Shown here one piece after another: positions 1-41,200 of a stretch of 64,000 bases of DNA. The DNA lies in NCBI GenBank assembly GCA_023362775.1, contig JALMGJ010000029.1:7917268-7981267 (forward strand). The letters run 5' to 3'. Source of the stretch: Charina bottae. Lineage: Eukaryota; Chordata; Lepidosauria; Squamata; Charinaidae. How positions within the stretch are numbered: the first letter of the stretch is position 1; every line of letters begins with the position of its first letter. The notes beneath the pieces are model-generated. The model was not told the DNA's origin. It ran no database searches and saw only the letters and a list, made by a program, of their open reading frames with translations. The translations under genes were made by a program, and so were the position numbers.

Positions 1-114
1 AAATTATTGAGGAGGTTGATGTATTCTGGAAATCTATCACTCCCCTTTTGACCAAGGTAGGGAAAACCAGTCCTTTGTGACTTTCTTGCAACTCCAGCAA
101 CACTGAAAGCTCAC

Positions 115-28482
<28,368 letters not shown>

Positions 28483-28929
28483 CTAGAACGAATTAAATGA
28501 AAGATTTAGACAAACACTATATAAATTAAAACTTAGGCTATTAAATGTAGAAGATGATACTGCAATTTACATATAATGACATTTAAAATCCTTTGCATAA
28601 GACAGCTTCTTACACACACAAAGAATAACGTTTTAAACAAAATTAAACTACTATGACTGCATTGGGGAGAGAGAGAGAGATCACAAAAGTGAATATATGG
28701 AACTACTTGGTAAGTTTTCAGATATTTATCTCATAATACTTTACATTCTTAGGCTACAATGCTATACCTACTGGATTTCAACTGGGCAATTTTTCATTTC
28801 TCTGTTAAGATTTGTTCAGTTCTGTTGTTTTGTGTCTATTAATTTTTTATGTTCCAAATTTACTATGACATGAAACTCTATCACATCCCAGTATTGACAA
28901 CAAACATAGGATTTCTCTTATTCATGTCC

Positions 28930-29110
28930 TAACCAGGTCTAATCCCACTTGGCTTTTCTGAGATCAGCCAAGGTCAGCCAGGTGCTACAACCTCCTGCAA
29001 CTAGATTGTGAAACTGGGAGAAACACACACACAAACACACACATCCTGGAATGCAGCAGTGGCAAACCGCTTCCTGATTGCTGCCAAGAAAACCACATGG
29101 ACAGGTTGAA
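28930..29110. mobile_element. 5S rRNA-derived SINE with inverted 5' part
   Basis: 28930-28990 on the minus strand matches 5S rRNA (GATCTCAGAAAAGCCAAGTG, then CCTGGTTAG). The 3' module GGCAAACCGCTTCCTGATTG followed by GCCAAGAAAACCACATGGAC at 29048-29103 is on the plus strand. In the copy at 63800-64000 both parts are on the plus strand, so here the head is flipped relative to the tail. Confidence 0.7.
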
Positions 29111-29314
29111 CTAGATTCAATGAAGACTTTATTATGATTTGAGGATGAATCAACAAAATTCAAACTTATTAAAACATTAATCAGATTAGCCTGAAAACCA
29201 ATAATAGGTGCTAAACTTCAACTCAATTGGCAAGTTGTAAACTGTAATAAGTTTTATTATTCACTGGAAACACAAACACTACAGATTTGTATGATCTCCT
29301 TTCAAACCCAGTCA

Positions 29315-29455
29315 ATCTCTCTCAGCCCAACTCACCTCACAGGGTTGTTGTTGTGGGGAAAATAGGAGGAGGAAGGAGTATTAGGTATGTTCGCCGCCTT
29401 GAGTTATTTATACAAATAATAAAGGCAGGATAAAAAATAATTAAATAAATAAAAA
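29315..29455 (+). mobile_element. tRNA-derived (MIR/CORE-like) SINE, 3' part
   Basis: CTCTCAGCCCAACTCACC, CAGGGTTGTTGTTGTGGGGA, GGAGTATTAGGTATGTTCGC and an ATTAAATAAATAAA tail, nearly identical to 6930-7075. Confidence 0.75.
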
Positions 29456-29534
29456 CAGTTTGCAGATATAAACTAACTATCCTCTGTGCGTGTGTCTACT
29501 CAATCTACTCAGCCACATTTCACTGAGCTTTATG

Positions 29535-30172
29535 CTTGTTATAATTTAATAATAATAATTTATTAAATTTATATGCTGACGAACTTGTAGCGAATCTGCG
29601 CAGTTTACGAATTGTTAAAAACATTTAAAAACAAGAAACAATACAAGAAACACAAAACAAAGATGGCAGAGAAAATAAACCTGGAAGGGAACAAGGAGGA
29701 AAAGGGGCATCAATTGTCCTCACCAAAGGCCTGGGTGAAGAGCCACATCTTTGGGGGCCATTCGAACCTTGGGGAGAACCTCATTCCAGAGGGCAGGTGC
29801 TGATACAGAGAAGGCACACTTCCGGGGTCCCCAAAGATGGCATTCTTTAATTGATGGAACCCAGAGCACGCCAACCCTGCCAGACCAAACTGCCCCTGCC
29901 AGGCGATCCCCCAAGTAATCAGGCCCTGTAGGGCTTTACACTGTTAGGTAGCAACCAGCTCCTTGAATCTCGCTCGGAAGCAAACTGTCAACCAGTGCAG
30001 CTCACGAAGCAGAGGTGTTACATGGACATATCAAGGCATGCCCATTACTGCCCCTGCTGCTGCATTCTGGACCAGCTGAAGCTTCCAGGTGGTCTTCAAG
30101 AGCAGCCCTATGTAGAGCGCATTGCAGTAGTCAAGCCATGAGGTGACTAGGGCATGAGTGACTGTCTGAAGC
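29535..30172 (-). mobile_element. CR1/L2-like LINE fragment
   Basis: Minus-strand translation gives [42 protein letters not shown] and LPSGMRFSPRFEWPPKM-like pieces, the C-terminal part of a CR1/L2 ORF2, with stops. The same protein segment is on the plus strand at 53880-54400. A run of about 12 C at 30172-30183 marks its edge. Confidence 0.8.
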
Positions 30173-30189
30173 CCCCCCCCCCCAATTAG

Positions 30190-31615
30190 GCAAGGGTTGT
30201 TTTGCATTACATGCTAAACCACAAGGCCTGGTTAGAGTGTGGCAAATGATCACAGTTTCCAATTTCTATACAACACAAAATGACATATGTATATTTGGGG
30301 TTCAGTCAACTTCCTAACACTGTTTACAGCTGTGTGCAACAAATGTTAAAATGGCGAAGGGGACAAATCTGTTTAACCAATAGCCAGTTCAGCATGTTGT
30401 GGGAACACTGCTTATAGGACTTAGATCTCTATAAGCAGGCATAGGATTGCAGCCTAAAACTTTGTCCTTGATGATTTACAAGCTGTAGGATGTGAGGCAA
30501 CTCTAAGCCACTTATATTTCTACGTGCTATATAGTCATTGATTGATTATGTGTCATCAGGTCATTTTCGACCCCAAGTGACCACATAGATATTCATTAAT
30601 TAAATTTATATGACCCCCCAACTCCCTCAAGCTTTACATATAGCAGATTAACACAATTTTGCAACTAGAAATCATTTTTAGCATCAGGTCTTCTGGAATA
30701 CAAATAAATACCAATTTTATCCAATGCTGTAAGGCAATCATAATATTCAAAATTAGTATTTAAGCAAAGTATTAGAAATGCATCAAATGAATGCTAATGA
30801 ATGTGAGATATGATTTTTTTTTAACCTTCACCAAAATTGTGTCACAGAGACATCCTGGTGTTCCGACTTCACACTTACTGGTTATATGTTATTCCACACA
30901 ACATGCTAAACAAAATACGATTTGTTACTATTGTATCCCCTGCAAACCATTGTTATGGGAATATGTGCTGAATGGTTGAATAAATAATAATCTAGCACAT
31001 TGCCTGGACTCAGGCAATAGCTCAGAAGGCAAAAACTCAAAGTTAGTTCAGACCATGAGCATCTGCAGAAGGCAATGGAGGGGAGATGACACAGGCATCA
31101 TGACACTGTCACTCAAACAACACTTAGGCAAGTCATTTGTATGACAACATGATGCATGTATGATTATTTTGGTTTCATGGCTTGTTACCAACACCGCTAA
31201 GCCTTAGTTTGAAGGACAATCTGCAATTGCAGGGGCTTCTCGGAACAGACCCCTTTCACCCTTTCTGGAGTTGCAGAGCAAGATGCTTATTAAAAAGACC
31301 GCGATCTTTTGCAGATCCCCTGTATTCCCCTTTTCCTTTTGGAAAAAGCTGTTCCTCCTCTCCCTGCAGAATCTGAACCTGCTGCACAGAGACACGGTGT
31401 TTCGGGGTAGGTCTTCAAGACATGCCCCACTTTAAGCTTTCAAGGACACAGCGAAATCACACGCCAAAAGTTTGGGAAGGATGAAATGCACAATACAATA
31501 AACACGTTAATTAAAGCGCACAATAAAATACACGGAAGGATGAGAAGCGCTACCCTACAGGGAAATGGGGGGGGGGGGGGGAGAGCTATTGCTGCCTTCC
31601 CACAGGATCTGGTCC
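30190..31615. other. INTS13 5' intron, no recognisable element
   Basis: Mostly unique AT-rich sequence. A short piece at about 30537-30590 (CATCAGGTCATTTTCGACCC) resembles the tail module shared by BovB and several SINEs. A G run lies at 31567-31581. Confidence 0.45.
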
Positions 31616-31859
31616 CCTTTGCAGCCCAGATAGCACGTGGAAAGCTTGCCCGGGGTCTTTAATGAGTTAAAGAGCCCCCGCCAGTATTTTTCAACCCAAA
31701 ACGACACACACACACACCGTATATTGCTTCAGAGCAGCCACTCTAAATTTCAGAAAGCCTCCCTTCTACGGCAGTGGAGAAGGACGCCCCTACTCAACCA
31801 AGGCTGGGCTCTACGCATCTTCCGCTCTCGGGCAAATCACGGGGGGGGGGAAATTGACA

Positions 31860-32054
31860 TCTCGCGATACTTCGGGTGGAAAACCGCATTGGCTGGGGAA
31901 TTCCCCGCCTCCCTTCGAGACGCTAGACTAGAAAATCTCGCGATATTTAGACGCAAGGCTTCTGCCTTGCCTCCCGGAGAGAGCGGAGATGTGAAAACTC
32001 GCCCCGCGATACTTCACAGCGTGGGTAGGGGGAGAAGATGCCAAATCTCGCGAT
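31860..32054. promoter_or_regulatory. Three TCTCGCGAT motifs
   Basis: Identical nine-base motifs at 31860-31868, 31936-31944 and 32046-32054, all in the same orientation and each followed by A. TCTCGCGA is the core of a known vertebrate promoter motif (TCTCGCGAGA), often found in divergent TATA-less promoters. Confidence 0.75.
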
Positions 32055-32285
32055 AACCCGCTGCTCCTGCATCGTCTCTCCAGCGGCGGTGAGCGGCTTC
32101 TTGGCGCCGCTCTTGCGCGTACCTACCTCACCGCAGCCCCATGGGGTCGCCCGGCCACGCGGTGCCGCTTTCTCTTGTCCTTCGAGCTGCCGCTGTGTAA
32201 GGGGGCGGCGCGATAGACGGACGGCGAAGCGGGGTCGGCGGCGTCCCTCCACATCCCGCCTGCGCTGCGCCCTGCGGGGGGAGGA

Positions 32286-35200
32286 ATGAATCGGAACCAT
32301 CGGTGAGTGCGCGCGCGCGCGCGCGCGTGCGTCTCTGAGGTGGATGCAGGCGGGAGGAGGACGGGGAGGCATTGCTGTGCTCCGATTGGCTGGTGGGGTG
32401 GGGGCGCTGGGGCGCGCTAGGGCGACGGTTCGGAGGGCCGTTAAACGGCTCCCGAGCCGCGGGCCGGCCGGAGCCGCCGCTCCTCGTTGCGCGGGAAGGA
32501 AAGCGATGTCCGCAGGCGTCTCGCTCCCCGGGGTTCTGGAGTTGGACGGGTCTGCTTGGGGGAGCCCCTCCGTCTTGGCCAAGCTGTTGCGCGGGCCTGA
32601 GAGAACAAACCCGGGCGTCGCAGGAGGTGGGCCGCCTTTGCCCGGGAGTCACGAAGGAGTGATGCTGGAAGCTCGACCCCCTGCGATCATAGCACACACT
32701 TGTGTCACACCACCTACTTCGACTGGGGTTGGGTTTCCCTGAATCCACACATCCCGTTTAAGCCTAGTTTAGTGTCAAAGTCAGTGAACATGTATGGTAG
32801 ACAGACAGACTTTATTGATTAGTTAGTTAACCATATCAAGGCATGGGTATCCGCCGCAGTAAGATACAATAAAATGAAATAAAGTGAAGTAAGGTAAAGG
32901 TTCCCCCCGCACATTTGTGCAGTCATGTCCGACCCTAGGGGCCGGTGCTCACCACCGTTTCTTAGCCGAAGAGCCAGCGTTGTCCAAAGACACTTCCACG
33001 GTCATGTGGCCGGCATGACGTGCGCAGTGTTACCTACCCACCGAAGTGGTACCTATTCATCTACTTGCATTTGCATGCTTTCCAATTGCTAGGTTGGCAA
33101 GAGCTGGGGCGAGTGCGGGAGCTCACTCCGTCACACGGGGCTAGGGATTCGAACTTGCGATCTTCCACCTGGCGTCTTGCCCGCTGATCCACCACGCCCC
33201 TTAAAGTGAAGTGCAATGAGATAAAATAGACTATGGTGAGATAAAAGAGATAAAATATAGTAAGGTAAGATAAAGTAAGGATAAAATAGTATAAAATAAA
33301 ATAGAGTGCAGAGGTATATAATAAGATGATGTTAAAATTCAAAAACTCTATGTTTAGGCAAATTCATCACCTTTGCATGCAACCCCATTGTGTTCTATAA
33401 AACGTGTTCTCTGTTGGGCAGCCCTAACTATAACTTAACAGTTCTAGAGACTACATACATGCTTGTGCCCTGAAGGAAATAAAATAATATTTTGTTGGAT
33501 TGCCAATATAAGGTTCTGTAAGTACTGAGCTCTTGCTGAGGCATATAATTGACAGTTGAATAGAACATGTGCAATGTCTTCTACTTCTGATGCTCCACAA
33601 ACACATGTTCTCTCAAAATATGGCACTTGGTGGAATTGTCCGTATTTGACCATAGAATCTAACTGCTCAAATCTTGCTCTGGTAAGACCTGTCCTATGGT
33701 ATTGTGTCAAACCCATTGTCAAGTATTTTTCTGTTTGGAAGGACATTTTATTTTTGGCCAGCCATTAAAACAACCTGGTATTTTCAAGTGACTCAATACT
33801 GGTTTGGGCATTAACATCCAGAATTCTGGATGTTAATGGCCTGATGTCCGGCTGAGAATAGATATTGTTGAGAAGCCAAGATGTGAGATAATTTGGAGAA
33901 GTTGATTGATCCATGTGGTGGGTTGAGGTGTGCTCATCTGTTCCTCAAGGCACATTTTTGGCAGTCTGTCAGGTTCCATTAAGAGGATCCTCTACCAGTA
34001 ATTAAGACTTTGATTATTGTTAGACTATAAATTGAGTGGGTGCCTGTTTCAGCTCTTACTGCTACTGCAGGTGTATTCCTGTCGGTCCTTAGAATAGTTC
34101 TTAAAAAGCATGCTTGATTTTGTTCAAGTAAGGAGGCCTTTGATAGGCCCCAAAGATCTGCACCATATGTTAGTATTGGTACAATTTTTGCGTTGTGGAC
34201 CTTTAAAATGGAGAGCAGAGTGCTTGGGTGGTTATAACTTAGTAATTTAGTTAGCATTTTAGAGCTTGCTGTTGCCTTTATAGAACTTAGCTTGAAGTGG
34301 TTGGCCCAAGACCCTGTATCCGTAAAAACCATAGCTAAATATGAGAAGGAATCTATTTGTTTTATAGGCTCTCCATCCAAGTGCCAATTGTATATGGGCT
34401 GTTTTTCCCCCAAAAAACCACCATTTGGATTTAGTCTTATTAATATTCAAAAAGTTTGAAGTGCAATAGGCACCAAATTTCCCCATCAGTCTTCTCAGGC
34501 CTACTTGGGGGTATGCCATCAGAACCATGTCATCTGCATACAAAAGGATGTTGATGTGTCTGTTGAGGATCTTTGGCATGTGAACATTCGTGGAGTGGAG
34601 AAATCCTGGAATGTCATTAACACAAAGATTAAACAACATGGGGGCCAAGGTGCATCCTTGTCTAACACCTTTGTAAGTGGGTATGCTCTGTGTATATGTC
34701 TCCTTGACTTTTACGGACTTTCAGGCATGTACTTGTATAGAGGGCCTTTACAGGTATAGAAGCCTAGGTTCCATATTTAGCTTAGCAAGCTTCTTCCATA
34801 AAATGTCTCTATTTATGGAGTCAAATGCCACACTAAGATCTATAAAAAATGTAAACAGATGTTTACCATCTGTTGTATATTTGGTAATAAGATGGTGTAG
34901 GACAAAGCAATTATCTATTGTGGAATAGCCAGGTCTGAACCCAGCCTGTTTTTCCACTAATGTATTCTTCTCAATCGCCCAATCCTCTATTTTTCTCAAG
35001 ATGTTTTGCGTACATCTTAGCTGTTGTATCAATAAGGCTTATGGGTCTATAATTTTTAGGGTCTTCCTTGTCTCCTTTTTTGTGTATGGGAATTATGTTG
35101 GAGAGTTCCCATCCTGCTGGAATATGGCCAGTGTTGTCTATGTATGTAAACAGTCCTGCCAGTAGTGGAGCCCACCAGTCAGTGTGTGCCCTGAAAAGTA

Positions 35201-38200
35201 CTGGGGGTAGGAAGTCTTCACCAGGTGCCTTAGTAGGTCTCAGTGACTGAATAATGTGTTTAATTTCTGTCACTGACACTGGTGGCCAAGGAGGGAGATT
35301 ATCAAGGGTCAAAAACTCAGTAGTCATCATTTCTGGATGATCCTGCTTGGAGTTGGCAAAAAATCCTCCCAAACTGTAGCTGGGATGGGGATATCAAGTA
35401 GCTTACGCTCCTTCAGCATGCCAGATACGATGTTCCAAAATATGACTGAGTTGGAACATTTTGCTGACTTTTCTAGCTCAGACCAAACCGTAGCGGTGTG
35501 TTGGGCCTTCTTGGTGGCTATTAGTTTCTTGTAATTGCATCTAAGCTTTAACATCTTGGCATGATTGTTTGGTTTGGGGTATCTTTGAACAAAATGCATA
35601 GCTGCTTTTAGGGTCTTTCTTGAGCAAGAGCAATCAAGGTCAAACCAATTAGATCTTGTGGGCTGTCGGTTCCTATTATGGCAATTTTTCTATTAAAAAG
35701 TTTTTTAATGTATAACACAAATTGGCATACCTGGTAAATGTTCCGTTTGGGCCTTGAGTAGATGTAACCACTATTTTCACCCAGGACTGGGCCCTGACAG
35801 AGTCTTCTCTGAGGGCCAGTTCCTGCCCTTGCTAGCCCAACTCTGCCTTAGCAAGTACACATATAATACCCCTGATGCCCCCCCTTTTATTTAATTGCTC
35901 TTTTTGATCCCCATCCTCCTCTATTTACTCTGTTGTTTGATATTTGTAGTGTGATTTGATTAGCCTGTAGGTAGTATTTGTGATTTAAATACCTCTCCCC
36001 CTTAGTTAGGTAACCACTAGGCACTTGTTTCTCACCCTTCTCCACATGAGTGGTCAGCTGTCTCTGATCCTTACTCTCCCTCTTCCTTGGTGTACGGGTG
36101 AGGTTGCCCATGACTTCCCTGCTGACTGCTTTTATGGCACACTTTCTACAGGAGATCTGTGCTTTCGCAGTCTTATCATTTGTTTTTCAATAAACTTTAC
36201 AAAGACCTCTTTTAAAGAGTCCACTTTGGTTTTGACTGTGGACAAAGCTCAAAGATCGAGAGAACAGTTTGTGCTGTCAGCAGGCTTTGTCTGGTTAGAA
36301 AGTTAGTTATATTTATTATATCTGGTTAGAAAGTCAGTTATATTTTCATTCTTTACATTTACCAGGTTTGTATTCACACCCTCATCCTGCAAAAGCTGTG
36401 CAGCTGCTGAGCAAATAGCAGGAGTCTGTTCAGAGGGGGGGGGGGTATCCTCTTCCATACAAGAGGAAAGATCTATAAGCTGTTGACTTTTGATCTCAGC
36501 TTGTAAATCCCAGTCTAGAGCATCACATCCATCAGAGGGATTAGGGGGGGATTGGATTACTTACAGGAGGTGGCTGCCTACTTGTTAGGTAACTCGACTT
36601 TCAGCTGTTTTGTGGGTTTTGTATATATGTACCTTGTATAGCAGAGTGTGTATGGTGTCTCTTCCTCCCCCACCCACCCCCCATGATGACTGGTGATGTC
36701 CCAGAATTTTCTCTACCCTTTCTACACGTTGAGGGTTCCGATAGGGCAGCACAAAGCTGTCTCACTAAGGCTTGAGTGGTGGAGTAAATGTAAAATAAAA
36801 TGGGCTAGTATTTAAAACAATACATTAAGAAAAAGAATGATAAAAATAATCTTTTGGAGGAGCTCTTTTCAGCAGTTGCAGTGTTTCTGAACCTTGGCAG
36901 CTTGAAGATGTGTGGAGTTGGCTGGGGAATTCTGGGAGTTGAACTCCACACATCTTCAAGCTGCCAAGGTTTAGAAACGCTGGGTTACAGCAACCCTATG
37001 AAGCAGGCTGGTCTGAGAGTTTAGTGAGTAAGGCCACTCCAGATCAACATCAGTTCAATTTCTTGCTTGTCTGGCAGCTCGGAATCTAAAGATTTCAGAG
37101 AATACTGAAATTGTAGGTATGTGACAGATGTGGTTTTCTGATGCTCTGGTGTTCCGGATTTGTTAAAGTTCCAGAGTTGGTGGCTGGAGGGCCTTAAAGC
37201 ACAACCACAAGCTTTAAAATACTTGATCTGAGAATTGGAAGAATGATTTATTTCGATATTCTGCCTTCCACATATAGGAAATGGGCAATGATTAGATCTT
37301 TGTGGGTGTAATTTGCTTAGAGTGTTGTCCCTGATTCTTAGTCAAAACCATTTGAAATCTGTGATTACTGATACAATATAGCCTACATTTTGCCTATGTT
37401 ATTGTAGATTAGTGTCTTAGTGTCAGCTTCTCAGCTTCCCATTTTAATTTGAATGCAATCAGTAATGGTTTTGATTTTTCTATGGGGGCCAGGACAGCTT
37501 GGTTGATTCTCTATCTCACCTGATTCACAAATGCTGTAAAATATGCTGAGTGATACTGATAGGTAAAGGCCACCCAATAGATTTGATTTCAGGTTTCCCA
37601 GTTTAATGGGAAAGTGATCAATGATCATTGAAAAGTGTTAGTATTAGTTATAATCAATTTCTAGATGAGGTAATCCAAAAAATCAATACATATCTAAAAA
37701 CAATAAGAAAACTTTACAGAAAGAGTTGTGTTATGTTTAAATTTAAGAGCTTTATTTAAAGACTCATTTGTGATGTCCTTTATGTTACGAAAACCTCATA
37801 ACAAATGAGTCAGAGAGGAAGTATTAAATAGGGTAATTTGTAAAGTATGTTCTTGTTCCTACAGTTGCTTTGTGACAAATAATACCTTTCAACAGGAAGT
37901 GGTGACCTGAATTTCTTGCATATTTTTCCAGTGTCAGCATCTAGCAAGGGCAGAATGAGTACAAGATATATATGCCTTCTCTGAAATCAGAATTTATTGA
38001 AATGAAGTTTCCCCCAGTTCCTATGCTGGCTGAAGATTATGAGCATTATACTTCAAAATATCTTGAGTGCAAAAGGTTCTTTACATTGTTACTGCTGTGT
38101 ACTTTGTCAATGTAGATGCCTCATTCAGTGTATCAGGATCACCAGGGGGCCTTACATACATATACAGTACTGTTTCAAAATTAAGAAGTCTTCAAATATG

Positions 38201-41200
38201 ATAAGTTTCAGAATATGCAGGATGCCAGTTCATAATGTAATCAAAACACAAGACATCACATATTTGAAACATGGTTGTAGCACTACTAAGCTGTGATTTA
38301 CAAGTGATATAAATTAAAGCAATCCTACGCATACTTAACTTGAAGTCACTTAATCTTGTGGAGTCCTTGGTGCACTCTGAGCTTGGTGGCTTGCATACAA
38401 ACGTTTCATTACCCGACTAGGTAACATCATCAGGTCACTGATGATGTTACCTAGTCGGGTAATGAAACGTCTGCAGGCCAACCACCAAACTCAGAGAGCA
38501 CCAAGGAATCCACAATTCAACCCAGAGCTACATATATTCTCTTCTATTGGAATCACTTAATTTTGCTTCTGTATTGCATTTGTGATACTTGATGTAAAAT
38601 AGTAAAGGATAGAATTAACCTTCAGTGACATTTTCAAAAGGAAGAGGAGTTACATATTTTCAGTCTGCATGTTCAGGATGTCAACCAATTCATGCTGCTT
38701 CTGACAAACTCTGACAAAGTGGAACTGTAGCTGGTATTATATAATATCTTATTTTAATTTTTAGAAATGAGTTGCACAATTGAGAAGGCCCTAGCTGATG
38801 CAAAAGCATTAGTGGAGCGACTAAGAGAGCATGACAGTGCAGCAGAAGCTCTCATTGAACAAACTACAGATCTCAACAAACGAGTGGAAGCTATGAAACA
38901 GGTTTCTGTTCTTCCTTAATAATTGTTATTCAGAAACTGACTGCTTCATTGTGGTATTTTAAAATTTGCAGAAACTAAAAATGCAAAACATTCAGTTCTA
39001 AACTTTTTTATTTTCATAAGGCTGTAACGTATTGAATGTTATCTATTTCATGTGAGCATTATGATTAAAAATGCCATTTCACTTTTTAAGAGGAGTGCAA
39101 AGCTTGAAATTTTAAAACTGTAGACTGTTTCTTTTGCATTTTATTTTCATGCAATATTACAGTATTTACCTGTGCGGTGATAAATTTGGTCTTTTTTAAG
39201 ATGCTGCAACATTTTTTATGTTTATAGCAAACATAACAATTTGGGAAGGTATAATCATTTGCACAAATAAGGTACTTAATTCAATTAATTTATTTACTAT
39301 CATAAATCTGATACAATTAATGTTTGATACATAAACTAATGATACAATTAACATTCACAATTTGTTTGTATTATCTGCTTGTATAATCTTGAGAGATTGG
39401 GTTGCTGCACTCCTGAATAGCTAATGCAACTGCATCATGAAGAAAATGACCAGGTTTACACATTTTGCTAAACCATGCTTTGCCTAATCATGGTTTATTA
39501 AATACAGTGTAATGTGATAAGCCAAAACCAAGTAAATGACAATATGGCTTATTGCAGTTTGTTAATGTTGCACTTTTGCAGTTTTCACAGGCAACCTCAT
39601 ACAGCAGACATTTTAATAAGTTCCATTTTAATGAAATAGAATTTTATTTAAATGAAAAAGTTTAAATATTCTGTGTTTTTCATGGTTACATTGTTCAAAG
39701 TGTTGAGTTTTTAAATTCACATTTGAGAAATATAAAGGCAAAGTTTTTATGGGTTCATAGTACTAATCAAAATGTCTCTTTTTGATATCAAAGTTCAGCT
39801 ATGCTTTTAATACCAGATATCTGATAATGTTTTGCCATTCTCTCTTTTTTATAAAATGCCTATTTAATTTCAGTACCAGGAAGAAATTCAAGAACTTAAC
39901 GAAGTAGCAAGACATAGGCCTCGCTCTTCCCTGGTCTTAGGTATCCAGCAGGAAAATAGACAGATCAGAGAACTGCAACAAGAAAATAAAGGTGAATAAG
40001 CATTCAGTTTAAGAAGAGTCCTTTTTACCATTAAAATAGTCCAAGGTTTCTCATTAAAATCCAGCGTGCTTTATTAGCTTACAATAATGCATCAGTACAT
40101 CTTCCCTTCTCTGATGTGTACATAAGGCAGTAAAATATCTGAAGCATCTGCTGCCACAATTTCCAACTTCTGGTGCTTTAGTGGCCGATGGTATACGTGT
40201 GTGTTGGGAGGGGAGAGATAATGTAATAATATAATTTTGTATACATTTTAATGTATCATGCTTGATGTGGCATTGGAAGCATGCAGCATTTGGAGCCAAA
40301 GCAGGCGAAATGTTATTGTTGCTGTTGACACTCCATAAAGGAGCCAGGTGTTTTCCTGAGCCCACCCAGTAGCTGCACAGGATCAGGAAAATTCTCATTT
40401 TGGGTTCAAGAGGCATTACAGAAGTGGCAAGCATCTTTGCCTGAGTACTTAGGACTTAGATCTCAATACTGAACGCCTCTACATTGCGTTAGTATTTGCA
40501 ATGTAACTTTCTTCACAAATATTTTTGTAATGTAACATTTTATAAATTTAAATAGTGGCATTTTTTCCAGATGGTTATTGTGAACAAACACTGTTCTAAT
40601 TAATAGAAATAGGCTATGTTGCAAAATACTTAAAACTGCTTCCTTAGATGGTGACATGTAAGAGCTTTTGATGATGAAGTAGTAGTAGTAGTCCATATAA
40701 AGGAAAAGATTGGAAATTGCTGATATATTTCACAGCATTTGAATTCTCTGCAGATAGAAATTCTTCCTTCATGAGATAGTTAAAAACAAACAAGATTCTA
40801 CTTGATTCTACTTACCAAGTAGAAGTTTTTGTATTTACATAGGATTACTTGTGTATGTTAAATTTGTTATGTATTTTGACAGAACTCCGTACGTCTCTTG
40901 AAGAACATCAGTGTGCCTTGGAGCTAATAATGAGCAAATATAGAGAGCAGATGTTTAGATTGCTCATGGCCAGCAAAAAAGATGATCCAGGTATAATAAT
41001 GAAGTTAAAGGAGCAGCACTCCAAGGTAGTATGTCTTTAATATTTTTGTAAATTTCTTCTGGTACTATGCTTTATTTTGGATACTACAGATTTTATTTGC
41101 TATCTTAAGTTGGTACTAAACCACACACAGTTTAAATCAAATTTTAAAATCTTGACCTGCAAAATGGCAATGAGAGAAGGAAGATTTGCATAGAAGAATG

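Larger units (their letters stand above)
31616..32680. promoter_or_regulatory. CpG-rich bidirectional promoter of INTS13 and FGFR1OP2
   Basis: A roughly 1-kb CpG- and GC-rich interval between the two divergently transcribed genes. It holds three copies of TCTCGCGAT (31860, 31936, 32046) and a related CCCGCGATAC at 32003. Plus-strand donor candidates are at 32303 (CATCG then GTGAGT) and near 32088 (GGCG then GTGAGC). A minus-strand donor candidate for the INTS13 non-coding exon is near 32120-32130 (GCG then GTGAGG). Start sites cannot be fixed from sequence. Open frames in this interval on both strands are GC artefacts. Confidence 0.8.

Noticed and set aside
31947..32748. Open frames of 206 and 211 codons on the minus strand in the CpG-rich interval
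   Set aside because: They overlap in several frames, are rich in Pro, Arg and Ala, have no recognisable family and lie in a promoter; a result of GC composition.
35700..36700. Endogenous retrovirus LTR (TTTTCAATAAACTTTAC at 36185)
   Set aside because: No paired LTR, primer-binding site or retroviral frames; the minus strand reads as a charged LINE ORF1-like segment continuous with the LINE.
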